This document shows positions 47,150 through 58,501 of a stretch of 64,000 nt of DNA, one piece after another. The notes beneath the pieces are model-generated. The model saw nothing but the letters and a program-made list of their open reading frames with translations, was not told where the DNA came from and searched no databases. How positions within the stretch are numbered: position 1 is the stretch's first letter; the number at the start of each line of letters is the position of its first letter. Source of the DNA: Lepas anatifera (taxonomy: Eukaryota > Arthropoda > Thecostraca > Lepadidae); assembly GCA_034440635.1 (NCBI GenBank), contig JAOTON010001604.1, forward strand, positions 74,501 to 138,500, given 5' to 3'. A program made the position numbers and the translations under genes.

Positions 47150-47773
47150 CACCCTTCACTTACTTTTCCGAAAACAATTTAAAGTTAAAAAGTATTGTTT
47201 TTTTGTAATAAAGATGTCCTCCTGTATTTGTATTTGAATTAATTTTACAAAGCCTTTAAAAATAGAACATTAATTAGTTTGCCCTAGAAACGGAAAAACA
47301 CATAATTACTCAAGTCTTCAGCCGTTTCGTACCTCGGGTCTTGAGTCGTTTTCTGCTTCAGCCCCAGGATGACAAAACTTTTGCGTCAGAAAGGTCACGT
47401 GAACCCCTATGAGGTGGCTGTACGTTCTGATTGGTCAATTGTGATTTCTTAAAAGTCCTATATTTTTGTTTTAATATTATTTTTGGCTGTAGCTTTTTAA
47501 AACAACTTTTAATTTAATAGTTTTAAACTTTTAAGTCACTGCTTAGGAAAAATGGGACCGGTTTTTTTTAGAAAATTTGATAGCCATAGCTGGTGGTACG
47601 TCATTTACATCGATAAGAGGTGTACCGGTAAAGCCGTCTAGAAATGTTGACTTTGAGAAAAATTTTAAGGCATTTGCAGGCCGAATTCGCAAAAATGAGA
47701 ATAAGACTTCTGAAACAACTTTTTGTGACCTTTTGATCTAGCCAATACATTTTTTTCGCGTATCTCCCTTTAA

Positions 47774-48264
47774 GCTTCTCCTCTTGATCCGTTATCACCG
47801 CTAGGTCTGTCGATGTGGCTTCTCCCGTAAACCATGCCAAATGCAGCGTGGCTTCTTCAGGCCCCTCAGGTCAAAACCTGAGTTGGATCGATGTAGAAGC
47901 ACGTGCCAACGTGAAGTGGAAAGGGTCAGCTATTCCTCTCAAATTTCGCTCGGAACACTGAAGATGGCGCGAAACGGCGAGCAAGTTTTCTCAATCGCGG
48001 GTCGAGCACGCGGACGCAATCTCCGGATACGCTTTGACGTGGGATCAAAATACACTGGGGTTTCGAATGCTTCCGCAGCTAAAGCTCCCATATTCCTGGT
48101 TATTTCTAGTGACAGAATATATTGATTCCTAACATAAAATGAAATTTTGAAGAGGACATTAATAGCTCTTTGAATTTCGCTAAGGTTTCATGGCATCATT
48201 TTATGCTCGGGCAGACCGTGATTCCAGATTAGATAGAGCACATGGAATACAAATTTTTCTGCGT
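47774..48264. other. Unassigned spacer
   Basis: Nothing recognised. Confidence 0.4.
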
Positions 48265-48481
48265 GTTCTGACTTATGCTATCTTAAACTTTTTTTTGAGG
48301 TGAGGTCACCTGACTTGCACTGGTAACCTGACCTGAAATGACTCAACCTTAAAATGTTATCTAAAGTTGTAAAAACGAACCAAGAAAAGTTATAGCAAGC
48401 ATGGCGGCACTATGCACCGCCGCTTTTTACTGCCTCCAAAGAAAAACCAGGGGGCGGGTACACTCCCCGTCAATGCGCGTG
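48265..48481 (+). mobile_element. Family B right-end fragment
   Basis: CTGACTTATGCTATCTTAAAC, GAGGTGAGGTCACCTGACTT, hairpin GGCGGCACTATGCACCGCC and GTCAATGCGCGTG at TTAA 48482-48485. The left part is missing. Confidence 0.82.
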
Positions 48482-48485
48482 TTAA

Positions 48486-49486
48486 GGACGTCTGCTACTT
48501 TTCCGACCATGTGAGTAAACAAGTTGAGGGAGTGGTGGGGAAGGGAGGACACGTGTCCCATCCCGCCGCCCGCGTTCCTTTCTATCACCGGTGGGGCGGC
48601 TTCCGTGTATTGCAGCGCTGGTGCCGGGATATGGCGTGAATACACCGCCGCCATCGACCGCACGCTAATTCATGCGCTGCATAAGTGGGCTGCGGCCGGC
48701 GCCTTCCGCCGTTCCCCTCACACATTCCGAGCGAAGGTGTCGGGGGCAGGCTCAAGGACTGATCAGCATGGCCTGCCACAGCGTTTGTGGAAACTATATG
48801 TAAAGATGCCTCGCGCGTTCAGAGTGTACTGAATTATAACCTTCAGTGGATTTTCAGGACACAGGCCGAATTCAGAACATGGATAATCGGCTCCGTGAAT
48901 AATTTATGGCAATGCGGACACAGCCTAGGCCTTTGCGACACCCGTACTGATATCAGCGTGATCTGTCAGCCCTTTTGTGGCCAGGTGGTCATGCCACCGT
49001 CGTGCTAGTAGCCACGATGGTGGGTTCAGTCCAAACACGGCGGCGAAACTGTGTAATATAAGTTAATGACTGCCAAATTATGGTAGGAGTGCCCAAATTT
49101 CGCAAATCCATGCGGAACATTTACGGGTTTATGCTACAGATCCCGCTGTGGTAAAATTTTGGAGGAAATATTAAATACGAGCATGTTTTTAGGCAAATTT
49201 AAAAACAAGTGAAGCTTGGAAATCTTTGAGATATCTCCTCTCTTCAGTCGGTTCAAATGTTGTATAAATCGTCGTGACGGTGTAAAATTAGTTAAGTTCA
49301 TTACTCCGGATAACACACTAAATAAGCCTCCATAAGTTTTCAAACAATAATTAAGTACCTACATATTTCTGGGGGTCTAAATTTACGATATCTGGAATTT
49401 TGCACTTACAGTATGAAAACATGGCGCTTCACATAAAACAACAAAGTATAGTGCTCGGGTCAACTCCATCTGTTTGTTAACGCTGC
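48486..49486. other. Unassigned 1-kb spacer
   Basis: GC-rich to about 48780, then AT-rich. No recognised gene or repeat. Confidence 0.4.
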
Positions 49487-49661
49487 GAGGGATGGATGGT
49501 TCAGTGGATAGCATCAAGGTTACCTGAGCGACAGGTCTCGGGTTCCAGTCTCGGTAGAGCCTCTGAACGAGTCTCACCTCCCAACAGGGTGTGATTTCGC
49601 CTACGCCGTATAACCCTTGAAGCTGGTGGGTCGTTGAACCCCAGCAACCATAATTATTGTA
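49487..49661 (+). mobile_element. tRNA-derived SINE, plus-strand copy
   Basis: A diverged tRNA head (GGATGGTTCAGTGGATAGCA, B-box-like GGGTTCCAGTC) is followed by the family body CTCTGAACGAG, CTCCCAACAGGGTG, CGCCGTATAACCC, GGTGGGTCGTTGAACCCCAG and an ATAATTATT tail. Confidence 0.85.
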
Positions 49662-51283
49662 CGTTAAGATTCCGTTTAAATGAAAAAATGAAAATGAATC
49701 TCCTGCGAGATAAATTTATGGTTTTGTCTGAAGCCCAGTCAGCTTGTCACTGCTAGCACTCCTCTTCCCAGCCTCTGTACCGCCTTCTGACAGCAGTTTT
49801 ACACAATCCCGCAGGATCTAAAACAAATGGCTGGAACGAGTCCCATTTCTCACCGAATCTTTGTTCTAACGACCCTCACACCGCAACGCCACTGCCATTT
49901 CTTCTCATAGTGGCATTTATTCATGTCACTGGGACAATTTACCGTCTGAGGCCCCGGCCTGTCAGTTAAGATAGCCAGCAACGTCAAGAGGCTTCCTACA
50001 AAAATTCCGGCGCAAGAATTTGCGCTCCTGAACGAGGCGGCTATTTAACATAGCTGAGACATACAGTTTGTGAAATATTTATTTTTTTGCGGGCCCGTAT
50101 CTGCCGGCGCACATGTCAGCCAAGAAGCGCGTGATTTAATAACATTTATGACTGCCACGATGTATGGAAGTGAGAACGCTGGAGCTCAGAGTTCTGCAAT
50201 GATATGTGTTGAGCATAGCCACAGGGAAAGGCTGTGCATTTAGATGCACATGCTACTAACCATAAATGTGCCCATTTTAGGAAGAAATGTAGGACAGCAA
50301 GATGGTCCTTACCTTGAAAGCTGTTTGCCATCATTTATACGGGATGTGATATGTGTCCGTTAAGGGAGTATTGGCTCGCACGTATATCACCAATCCACGT
50401 GAACGAATTTGTCAAGTAAATGGATTTGTCTTGATCCAATGATTCAATTGATCTCAACGGCAGTGACGCATATAATTATTTCTACGTGCTTACACTGGAA
50501 GGTACTTGTTTCTTTTTCTAGCCATCTGACATGGAAACATGTCTTACCTGGAGATGCAGCCAGCATGTGCTCAGAATGGAAATGCGTTACGCGTCACTCA
50601 CGAATAGATGAAACGATTTTCGATTTTCTTCATTTTCTATGATACCAGCGTGGGTGCAGCCGGGAATTGTTTCAGAACGGGCAGGCTGGTACCTCCGTAC
50701 CCACACGCTGCGATGGACTCAGGATGAGCTCAGGGGATGGTTTTAAAGGATTTTGATATGGTAAACATTTTGGAAAAAAGGTATACATGACCTTGAAAAG
50801 GGCACAGTATTTGGAATAGGGCACCCTCTGTGCAAACATAGATATTACTGGTATCTCCAACAGGGATCGGCTAGGCCCAGCGGTAGGACAACAAGCCCAC
50901 GATCCGATAGGTTGGTCTGTTCGGGCAAAGCAGGGACAGATTGCTGGGCTGATGCCAGGTGGGCTAGGATGCGTTACCTGCATCCAAACTGCGGCAGCAT
51001 CGATTAACGTGGATTCAATCCCCCCGGCAGGAAACCCTCTTCCGTGTCTGACCCTGTGGAGAGGATCCTTAAGCACTCACAACGATAATCCCTGTAATTG
51101 GCCAAGTTCTCCACTTGGAAGTGGCCCTCATAAAATAATATAATAAATATGCCAACGGTAGGGCATTCATCTTTATCATCCTCATCTACCAGCCAGCAGT
51201 GTCCCTAAAAGGTTTTCTGGAAGGTCGTGATACGAATTTTGCATCAGACAAGGAGCACTTTGTCTTGTACACGGCCATAAACA
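49662..51283. other. Unassigned 1.6-kb spacer
   Basis: A GTGGATTCAATCCCCC motif near 51010 followed downstream by an AATAATATAATAAATA tail (about 51135) could be a decayed retroposon. I cannot establish this. Confidence 0.35.
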
Positions 51284-51741
51284 GAGTGATTAGTGAGGGA
51301 ATCACTTTATGAGCAGAGTGACTGGTGAGGGATCAGTGAGGGATCAGTATTTTTGTAGGGATCAGTTGATGAGCCGAGTGAATCATGAGGGATCAGCCCA
51401 TGAGAAGAGTGACGGATGAGGGATCAGGCCATTAACAGGGTGACTGATGAGGGATCAGGCCATGAGCAGAGTGACCAGTGGGGAATCAGGCCATGAGAAG
51501 AGTGACGGATGAGGGATCAGGCCATGAGCAGAGTGACTGGTGAGGGATCAGGCCATTTACAGGGTAACTGATGAGGGATCAGGCCATGAGCAGAGTGACT
51601 GGTGAGGGATCAGGCCATGAGCAGTTACTGGCGATGAATTAGGCCATGGGTAGAGTGACTGTTGATGAATCAGGAAATAATCAGGGTGACTGGGGAGCAA
51701 TCAGGCCATAAGCAGAGAGAAGAGGGATGAGTCCATGAGCT
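51284..51741 (+). repeat. 31-bp minisatellite
   Basis: Irregular tandem units of about 31 bp of the form GAGGGATCAGGCCATGAGCA plus GAGTGACTGGT, over a dozen copies, decaying toward both edges. Confidence 0.93.
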
Positions 51742-52335
51742 CAGGCTAAGGCTGTAAGGGAATATCTTTGTAGGGTCAGCTAGTGCAAGTGATGGAGAGA
51801 CGAATGTAGGCGTAGACAAGTACGAGGTGTAGACGGATTTGTCGACGGAAACATAGGGACTAAAAATATAGATTTTGCGATTTCAGTTATTTTTCCATCA
51901 CCTGAAGCGGTGAAGCATGAGGCCACCCTTGCCCTAGTTCTATCTAGTGGAAAACAACGATACCGTTCCGGAAATACTACCCTGCACAGAAACTTGGTGA
52001 ATAATTCCACATGTATAACCGGCGCACAGTCGGCACTAATGGTCAATCAAACTTCATGACATTAAACTCCGCTACCAGGTTCATGTCAAACGAACATACA
52101 TCAAACAATAGGTAATGCTCGGGCGAAGCTGAATGTTATAACCCTGAATGCCACATTTCACTCGCAGGACTGATAGAGAATGGCCGACAGAGGCATCAAA
52201 ATCGAGCATCGCTCACATGTCAGCCAGGTTTATCCAGGCTGGAGCCAGGCCACAGTCCTCAGTCTAGACGCCGTACCCGAACACCAAACATACGGCCGAG
52301 ATTCCCATAGATGAACCAAAGTCGTGTGAATAATA
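51742..52335. other. Unassigned spacer
   Basis: Nothing recognised. Confidence 0.4.
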
Positions 52336-52400
52336 TATAATCTTCAGTGTTTTTTACATTTCCGGATTCGAAGGGAGAGGCCAGGGAACATCTTAAAAAC
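52336..52400 (+). repeat. Dispersed repeat, copy 2
   Basis: Matches 20640-20705: ATATAATCTTCAGTG, ACATTTCCGGATTCGAAGGG, GGCCAGGGAACATCTT. Confidence 0.7.
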
Positions 52401-52581
52401 TTATCAAAGTCGTGGCAGGTTAGCTGAAATGTATTATTAAAATATCACCCAATTGGTGAAGACTTATATACAGGATCCGCAACACGGGTAGTCCAGGCTG
52501 TGACCATTTCCGTTTTTTCGTGTTTGTCAGTATAACCACATTTTTTAGAAAAATTGTTAAGGCTGGTTTGCACCACCGTCC

Positions 52582-52585
<4 letters not shown>

Positions 52586-52644
<59 letters not shown>
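52586..52644. repeat. (TA)n microsatellite
   Basis: Pure alternating TA tract. Confidence 0.96.
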
Positions 52645-52650
<6 letters not shown>

Positions 52651-52999
52651 TACAAATGTTTGAGTATTTAGGAGAGACTCTTCTGATATGCAAAAGTTAT
52701 TAAATTCAACAGAAAATCGAGTTTTTATGAGCTTTTATCTGTCTTTTCTTTGTCTCTAAACACTATTCTTACTCACTCTGCTACTTGGTATATCATGGCA
52801 GAAAATTACATTGAAAATTGGCTATATTTAGATTGAGCTTTCGAATAACATTATTAATCAGTAGTAAATATAAACAAGTTGTCCTACCACACTCCCTTCC
52901 TCTTTTTGCAGACAATTGTCGTTTGAAATTCACGAGAACCAAAACATGCAATAACGTTGGAGATAACTTTCGAGTGTAGAGGCCGAAAATACTTCTTAT

Positions 53000-53194
53000 G
53001 TGTTTTCATGGGATCTGATGGGAGTCCCCAAAGATCACCTCAAACAATCTCAAAATCGCGACATCACCCGAAAGGACTTGGTCAACAACACCCACACTAT
53101 ACGACAAACAACCGACCAGCGAAAGCTACCTATCTATGAAGCCCTCACAATCAGGGAAAACAACCTGACCTCAACAAGCAAAATAAAATATTAA
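53000..53194 (+). pseudogene. Possible retroelement C-terminal tail
   Basis: Open frame with NRDITRKDLVNNTHTIRQTT and RKLPIYEALTIRENN. The layout of an EAL(x)IRE segment close to a short terminal tail resembles the C-terminal ends of Penelope-like and some LINE proteins. The stop codon TAA lies inside the TTAA (53191-53194) where F2 inserted. Only this tail is present and the family assignment is weak. Confidence 0.35.
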
Positions 53195-54062
53195 CCCTCG
53201 CCCCGGTGGGGATGTTTGAACACCCCCTCGGGTTTTTCCGGCGGCACGAAAAACGGCGGCACGAAGCAGCGTCTGAGGCACATCAGCTAACCGATCAGTT
53301 CCAAAATTTTACAATATGATGAGCTCACTAGGGTATAAAATCCGCTACCTCGGAATTGTGATATTATTGACCCATGGTGGGGGCAATTTGTTGGTTACAC
53401 CATTATAAGCATACGGTGAAAAATAGAAAGGACTGTTTTTGAGCAAATACTAGATAGATAAACCTGAAAATCCTCAAACCATGTATTCTCACCAAATTCT
53501 TGACCATTAAGTTGAGTGTGTTACCTTCTGACCCTTCAAAGGCCATATCAGGTCACAGGAGCATACAGTAATTGTTTTGCTAATATCTTCTCATTGAATT
53601 GAGATAAAGCTCCCATTTTGCTTGCATTGTGCTTATATTGTCATGGGGAGTCGATTGATATGCAACATGACCATACCACCCAGTGACGCTGACCTAGCTC
53701 GTTGTCAGGTCGTTTTCACCATTTGACATAGCAAAGTCATATTATACATCATTCGATTCGCCACGATGAAAGGAGTCCAATGATGCATAAATATTTTCTC
53801 TAGCTCCGCTGAGTAAAAATCTAGAGGGGGAAACGTACACTGCCGTGCTGTAAGCCTAGGGAACCTTCTTTGACCTATGCTGATCTCAATAATGACCTGA
53901 AATAAAAATACTTCGTGTAATTTATCCACGTCTCGTCAAGAGCTTTCGAGCGCTGTCCGTAATTTTTCTTTAGCTTTCCTGGGAAATGAGATACGGAGGG
54001 CGGTGAAATACGCCGCTCCCCCAGCGGGGCGTGTCATGCCAAGGACCCCACCGGAGCGCGTG
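53195..54062 (-). mobile_element. TTAA/AGGTCA superfamily, family F, copy F2 (full length)
   Basis: 868 bp between TTAA 53191-53194 and TTAA 54063-54066. Left end CCCTCGCCCCGGTGGGGATG with a family C-type palindrome GGATGTTTGAACACCCCC and GGCGGCACGAAAAACGGCGG. Right end GCGGTGAAATACGCCGC, CCCAGCGGGGCG, CCGGAGCGCGTG. The core matches F1. Confidence 0.87.
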
Positions 54063-54295
54063 TTAAAAGAAGAAGAAAAATATTCTTTTAGATGGCTTCA
54101 ACGTATATGGGTCGAAGGAAAAGATATGCCCCCAAAAACTTGTTTTGGGGTATTGGGATCGCCATATGCAGGACATGGGAACTGAAGGTCGTCTCCTTTT
54201 GTCCGACAGCCGCCACGTTTTCGGTTCCAATACGACTGCCGGGGATGGGGCGACCGACGCTGGGCTCGGTATGTAACATTACATAATGTTACGGG

Positions 54296-54556
54296 CAGTA
54301 TGGTGATTCAGGCATTTTGAAAGCTGTCCGGGCATTCTGCAAACTTCCCAGAAAGCTGGGCAGTTTGCTAATTGCCCGGTCGTTTAGTTAGTTTGCAAAC
54401 TACCAGGGCATTTTGCATAGAGCCTGGCTTCTGGGGCGGTTTGTGAACTGCCCGGGTAATATACAAATTTCCCGGGCTTATAATCATAGTCGGGATGAGA
54501 ACTCGGACAGTTTGCAAATTTCCTGGGCAGTTTGTAAATAACTTGACAATTTACAA
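54296..54556. repeat. Palindromic GGGCAGTTTGCAAACTGCCC-type repeat region, part 1
   Basis: Irregular succession of GGGCAGTTTGC, TTTGCAAACT, GAACTGCCCGGG and close variants with alternating orientation, about every 25-45 bp. No fixed period. Confidence 0.7.
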
Positions 54557-54559
54557 TAA

Positions 54560-55064
54560 TTCAAGCCGACTTCGCATACTGGTTGAAACAAGTGCCATGC
54601 ATCAACAAGTCTAACTTGTGTTATGCCTTCAGTCTTCCCTTGGATGAAAGGAGTACAGCTTCTCAGATGCAGGCGCGTAGCCAGGGTTGGGGCTATGGGC
54701 GACTACCCCTGCTTAAGCACTGCAAATGGCCCTCCGAACGGCCCCCGTTGATTTCTGATTAATGTTCCGAAAGCTGATCATGTAAGCTTACAAACAACTG
54801 GAATCCTTGCATCAGAGAGTTTTTATAGTTGGTCTCTGGGGCTCCCAGAGCTGCTCTCTTGGGTCCTAAATTTTTTTCGGGGGGGAGCGAGATTTGATCT
54901 CGATAATCTTTGACCCGGGCCCTAGTGGGCCTCAGCTCCTCCTCTGCCCCGCTGGGGAGTTTTGTCAACCCTCCCCCGAAGTAGGCTCCTGAGCAGGGTA
55001 AAAAAAAACATGAAAAGCTGCCTATGACAAATTCTGAAACTGTGTCACTAACATTTTTCTCACA
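54560..55064. other. Unassigned spacer
   Basis: GGCGCGTAGCCAGGGTTGGGG near 54670 resembles one end of the nested 180-bp MITE (23723), but no second end is found. Confidence 0.35.
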
Positions 55065-55340
55065 CAAATATTGAGGTCATGAGAGGTCAAAGAAGTAAAA
55101 TGTTTGATTTTTATTCTAGCGTCTGACTCGGTCAAGCTATTTCATTTTATTCTATTTATTCATATATTTTTGTTAGGGTCGTTCGATTCCTCCAATTACG
55201 GTAATTCTAGTAATGTCTAACATAATCATAATAGGAAAAACAATAGAAATGACCTAATCTAGGGTCAGGTCAATGCTATTATCTGACTAAACAGAGTCAT
55301 GATGCATATCAATCGACTCTTAATGACGATCCAAACGTAT
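55065..55340 (+). mobile_element. Family C internal fragment
   Basis: AATATTGAGGTCATGAGAGG, TCTAGCGTCTGACTCGGTC, GACCTAATCTAGGGTCAGGT and CATATCAATCGACTC follow the order seen in C3 and C4. No ends are present. Confidence 0.75.
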
Positions 55341-55429
55341 GGGTATCTCCAAACGTATCGGTAACTCTGTCGCTATTTCCTCAGTGTTATATTGCTATGG
55401 AATATATTTTGCAACACTTAGGATCCATC

Positions 55430-56107
55430 CATACCTGTTCTATGTTTGGTGCTCCAAAGAGGCAAGAACTATCCATCAGGATGAAGGCGACCTCCTCGGC
55501 ACTTTTCGTGTCGAGAGACCTGAGGACGACAAATTTTGTTCCATTGTCTTGGTGTTTAGAATATACGAGTAGCCGCCAGCCTCCTTGCTGTGCCATCATG
55601 TCCAAGATACCTTTACTTAAAAGTACATACGTTCAAGAGGGATCTCTCCACGCCCGGGTGACGTCACACGGGCGTGGAGGAATTCCTTCACCCTTGGACC
55701 GTGTGTCAAACGCTGCTAATGGCACTGCCCGCTTACGAAGTTGTGAGAATACACAGTAATCAAGTTTATCCCAAATGCAATGAATAAGCATTTCATCTTC
55801 GATTATAGAGTTTTTTTGCAAAAACTTGAGATATTTTATCATTTAATTTTTCCATGTTATATGCTACGAGGTGTGACGTCACATCCAGTGATCTGCGCTT
55901 CCTGTTGGAGGGGAGATGGATTATGTCCACTTGGCACCTTCGATCCATATCGTCTGTGACAGTCGGGTTTGTTAGGGCTCTAGTGCTGGCTCTGGCTCTT
56001 TTCGTTTCACAATGTTTGCACGTTTCAAAATAAATTTCAACCCTACTGCTCGTTACATGGTAGTAACGTCGTCTGCACTCGGCCAATATTTTGACCCGTC
56101 CAGAATG
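55430..56107 (-). pseudogene. Retroelement-type integrase fragment (KRBA2-like), interrupted
   Basis: On the minus strand, 56107-55928 encodes HSGR, then RRRYYHV and ETCKHC: the second His and the CxxC of an HHCC zinc-binding domain. RCQVDII follows, the start of an integrase (rve) core, whose Asp is the expected first catalytic residue. After a 317-bp insertion the reading resumes at 55594-55430 with TKFVVLRSLDTKSAEEVAF and FGAPNIEQ, the next conserved blocks; the second catalytic Asp region is decayed (QVWMDP). The wording is close to vertebrate KRBA2-like integrases and related mobile elements. No promoter or N-terminal part is recognised. Non-functional. Confidence 0.75.
55603..55919. mobile_element. 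317-bp non-autonomous element with two TGACGTCA sites, copy 2
   Basis: Homologous to 25297-25610. Flanked by ATCATGTC (55595-55602) and ATTATGTC (55920-55927), 7 of 8. It splits the integrase remnant exactly, and taking out the element with one duplication copy brings the two parts into one frame. TGACGTCA palindromes at 55659-55666 and 55874-55881. Confidence 0.85.
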
Positions 56108-57265
56108 GCACTGACGTATGGAACTTCGTTTATGACTTCAAATATCAGATTATTTGATCACCTCTAGGCTGGTTTTTATATCCATAAGCTTGTCCCCAGC
56201 GTTCGAAGAAGCCAATCCAAATTGTATCCGTCTGTATAGTCTTCTCCTACTATAACCTGCGGCCGCAACCGTCTCCCTCTTTGAGTCCTACTTATCTCAA
56301 GGTGTGTTTCGTCTAACATTATGTGGGTATTGGCCGATAATTTCGCCGTTAAAGCCTCATATGCGTGCCAAAATTCACTTCTCAACATTGCTCTGGTATG
56401 TGGAAAAAGCGGTATTAAAATTAAATAGAGAATCATAGATAAAAAAACTGTCGATTCAGAAATATCTGGACAAAAATTATAGAGAAAAACGGAAAAATCC
56501 GGTTGATTTTAAAATATACCACAAGTGTATAGTCTAGATAGGTAACCAACGATGGAAGGACACATTTTATCCCAAGAATCATTAATAAAACTACGAAACA
56601 AAGACACATTTATCATTGTTTTTCATAATCTGGGAGTAAAAATACAGTATATGCCAAGAGTACTCGCCTTTGAAGGCAATTTCCCCACAGATCACACACA
56701 GTGCTGAGCAAATGTCAGCAAGTTCTTGACACGGAAAGGAGACATGGAGGCGTTTGCTGACCTGACATCAGCACGGTTCCTGACATCCTTGTTTGACCAG
56801 AGGCGATCAATGGCATCACAAGTAAATAATCAATGGCATCACAAGTAAATCAATGATTTGTTCTTGATGGAAATCGACGCCTATGATAAACTCCAGGCTT
56901 CCCGTCATTGATATTAAATGTTTTAGCCCATAGTCGCGCACCATTAGCCGGCCAATATTCAACCCCGCCATAGTGCTGCATTCATACCGCTTCTTGGAAG
57001 GTCAACATCTGTTGTCAGGAGCGGCGAAACGTCTAAATTTAAGGGAGATAACATGGTATTTTCAATACTTTTATTTCCAGCCAACGCCATAGGGACAGTT
57101 TCTAAGTTTCTCATTTAAGGTGGTCAATGTGCCTCTGTGCCCCCAGTCCCAGCACCAGTCTTGTTGTCACGTGGCTCAAACCAATGCCACGTGGCTCAAA
57201 TCATTTTTTCCTTCTAGATTTTCAATCTAAACATGCAGCGATTCCGATTCATGTGAACACCGATC
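56108..57265. other. Unassigned 1.2-kb spacer
   Basis: A minus-strand frame at 56176-56436 might belong to the same decayed element as the integrase, but I see no motif. A CAATGGCATCACAAGTAAAT repeat occurs twice near 56808-56850. Confidence 0.35.
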
Positions 57266-57430
57266 ATTTTACGAACTGCCCACCAGGTGGGCAGTTCGTA
57301 AAAATGACCGGAGAGCCGGGCACTATGCAAAATGCCTGGGTAGTTTGCAAACTGACCAAATAGCCGGGCAGTTCACAAACTGCCCTGCTTTCTCGGCAGT
57401 TTGCAGATTGCCCAGACAGTTCGCAAAATG
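57266..57430. repeat. Palindromic GGGCAGTTTGCAAACTGCCC-type region, part 2, with a long hairpin
   Basis: Opens with a near-perfect hairpin at 57266-57305: CATTTTACGAACTGCCCACC, one base, then its complement with one extra A. Further GGGCAGTTCACAAACTGCCC and GGCAGTTTGCAGATTGCCC units follow. Confidence 0.75.
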
Positions 57431-57649
57431 CCTGAAATCCCATCCTGTCAGTAACATATGTTATACATCAGCAGCGTTTCCTCGGTGTTCCTTTGTATGT
57501 CACATCAGGTCCACTTCTCAACATAAAGGGTGTAAGTATTGCTGACGGGATTCAACGGCCCGCTTCCACTCTTGCCCGAGGCAAATGGGCGTCATCTGGC
57601 CAACGCACGTTTCTGGTCTATCTACGCAAAATAAAAATAGTATTTGGTC
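57431..57649. other. Unassigned spacer
   Basis: Nothing recognised before B9. Confidence 0.4.
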
Positions 57650-57653
57650 TTAA

Positions 57654-58497
57654 CACGCGCATTGACGGGGGAGGGCGGGTACCCGCCCCCTCGGGTTTTT
57701 CGGAGATAGTAGAAAAACGGCGGCGCGTAGCGCCGCCGTACTTGGTATACCTTTTCCTTCATCATTTTTATAACTTCTGTGAAAACTTCAAGGTTAGGTC
57801 ATCTCAGGTCAGGTCACCAGTACAGGTCAAGTGACCTGACCTCAAAAAAAGTTTAAGATAGCATAAGTCGGAGCAGGGTGAACTTATCCGATTGAAACTC
57901 ATATCACATAATGGCCCCACTGAGTTCTCTAATATATCTTCCGGTATTTTTGATATCGATGGCCTAAGGTCAGGTACGAGGCATGACCTCTCCATAGGAA
58001 ATACATGGGAAAATGGTTTTTACGGAATAACTCAGTAACGGATAGTGATAGAGCATTTATTTTAGCTGCATTAGACTCGCCTGGGCTTTGCAGTCCTAAT
58101 GATATGCATTTTATATAATTTGACCCTGACCTGACCTCAGGTCAGGTCAAATCATTGATTTGACCCAGCAAGGTCAAATCATATATCATTCGATTCGGCT
58201 TGCTAAGATGATTCATACAGTTCCAGTCGTTTTGCTCTATCTTTACTTGTTCAGATTTAATGGCCGAAAAACTGAATTTACATGTTATCCCTATGACGGG
58301 CATGTTTTGACCTCTCGTGACCTTAAATGTGACCTGACAAAAAAATAATTAAAATGTTTTCGATGGAGAAGTAGATGGGCAGCCCAACGCCGTTTACCGT
58401 TTTTCGCTACCTACCGTGGTTCTCGAGATCTTAGGGGGGGCGGGTACCTGCCCTCTCGTCAATGCGAAGGTGGCTCAGACCCCCGTCAATGCGCATG
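57654..58497 (-). mobile_element. TTAA/AGGTCA superfamily, family B, copy B9 (full length)
   Basis: 844 bp between TTAA 57650-57653 and TTAA 58498-58501 (shared with the next element). Perfect left palindrome GGGCGGGTACCCGCCC, hairpin GGCGGCGCGTAGCGCCGCC, inverted pair AGGTCA-AG-TGACCT at 57824-57837, everted TGACCTCAGGTCAGGTCA near 58132. Confidence 0.93.
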
Positions 58498-58501
58498 TTA
58501 A

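Larger units (their letters stand above)
45807..47769 (+). mobile_element. TTAA MITE family M1, outer copy (split)
   Basis: Ends AGGGAGATACGCGAAAAA and TTTTTCGCGTATCTCCCT are long inverted repeats, between TTAA 45803-45806 and 47770-47773. Only 45807-45972 and 47150-47769 belong to it; the rest is a hAT-1 MITE inserted later. No coding capacity. The pre-insertion sequence can be read from the inner M1 copy. Confidence 0.9.

Noticed and set aside
51284..51741. Possible CRISPR array (about 31-bp repeats)
   Set aside because: Repeats are directly adjacent and degenerate with no unique spacers, in a eukaryotic context. It is a minisatellite.
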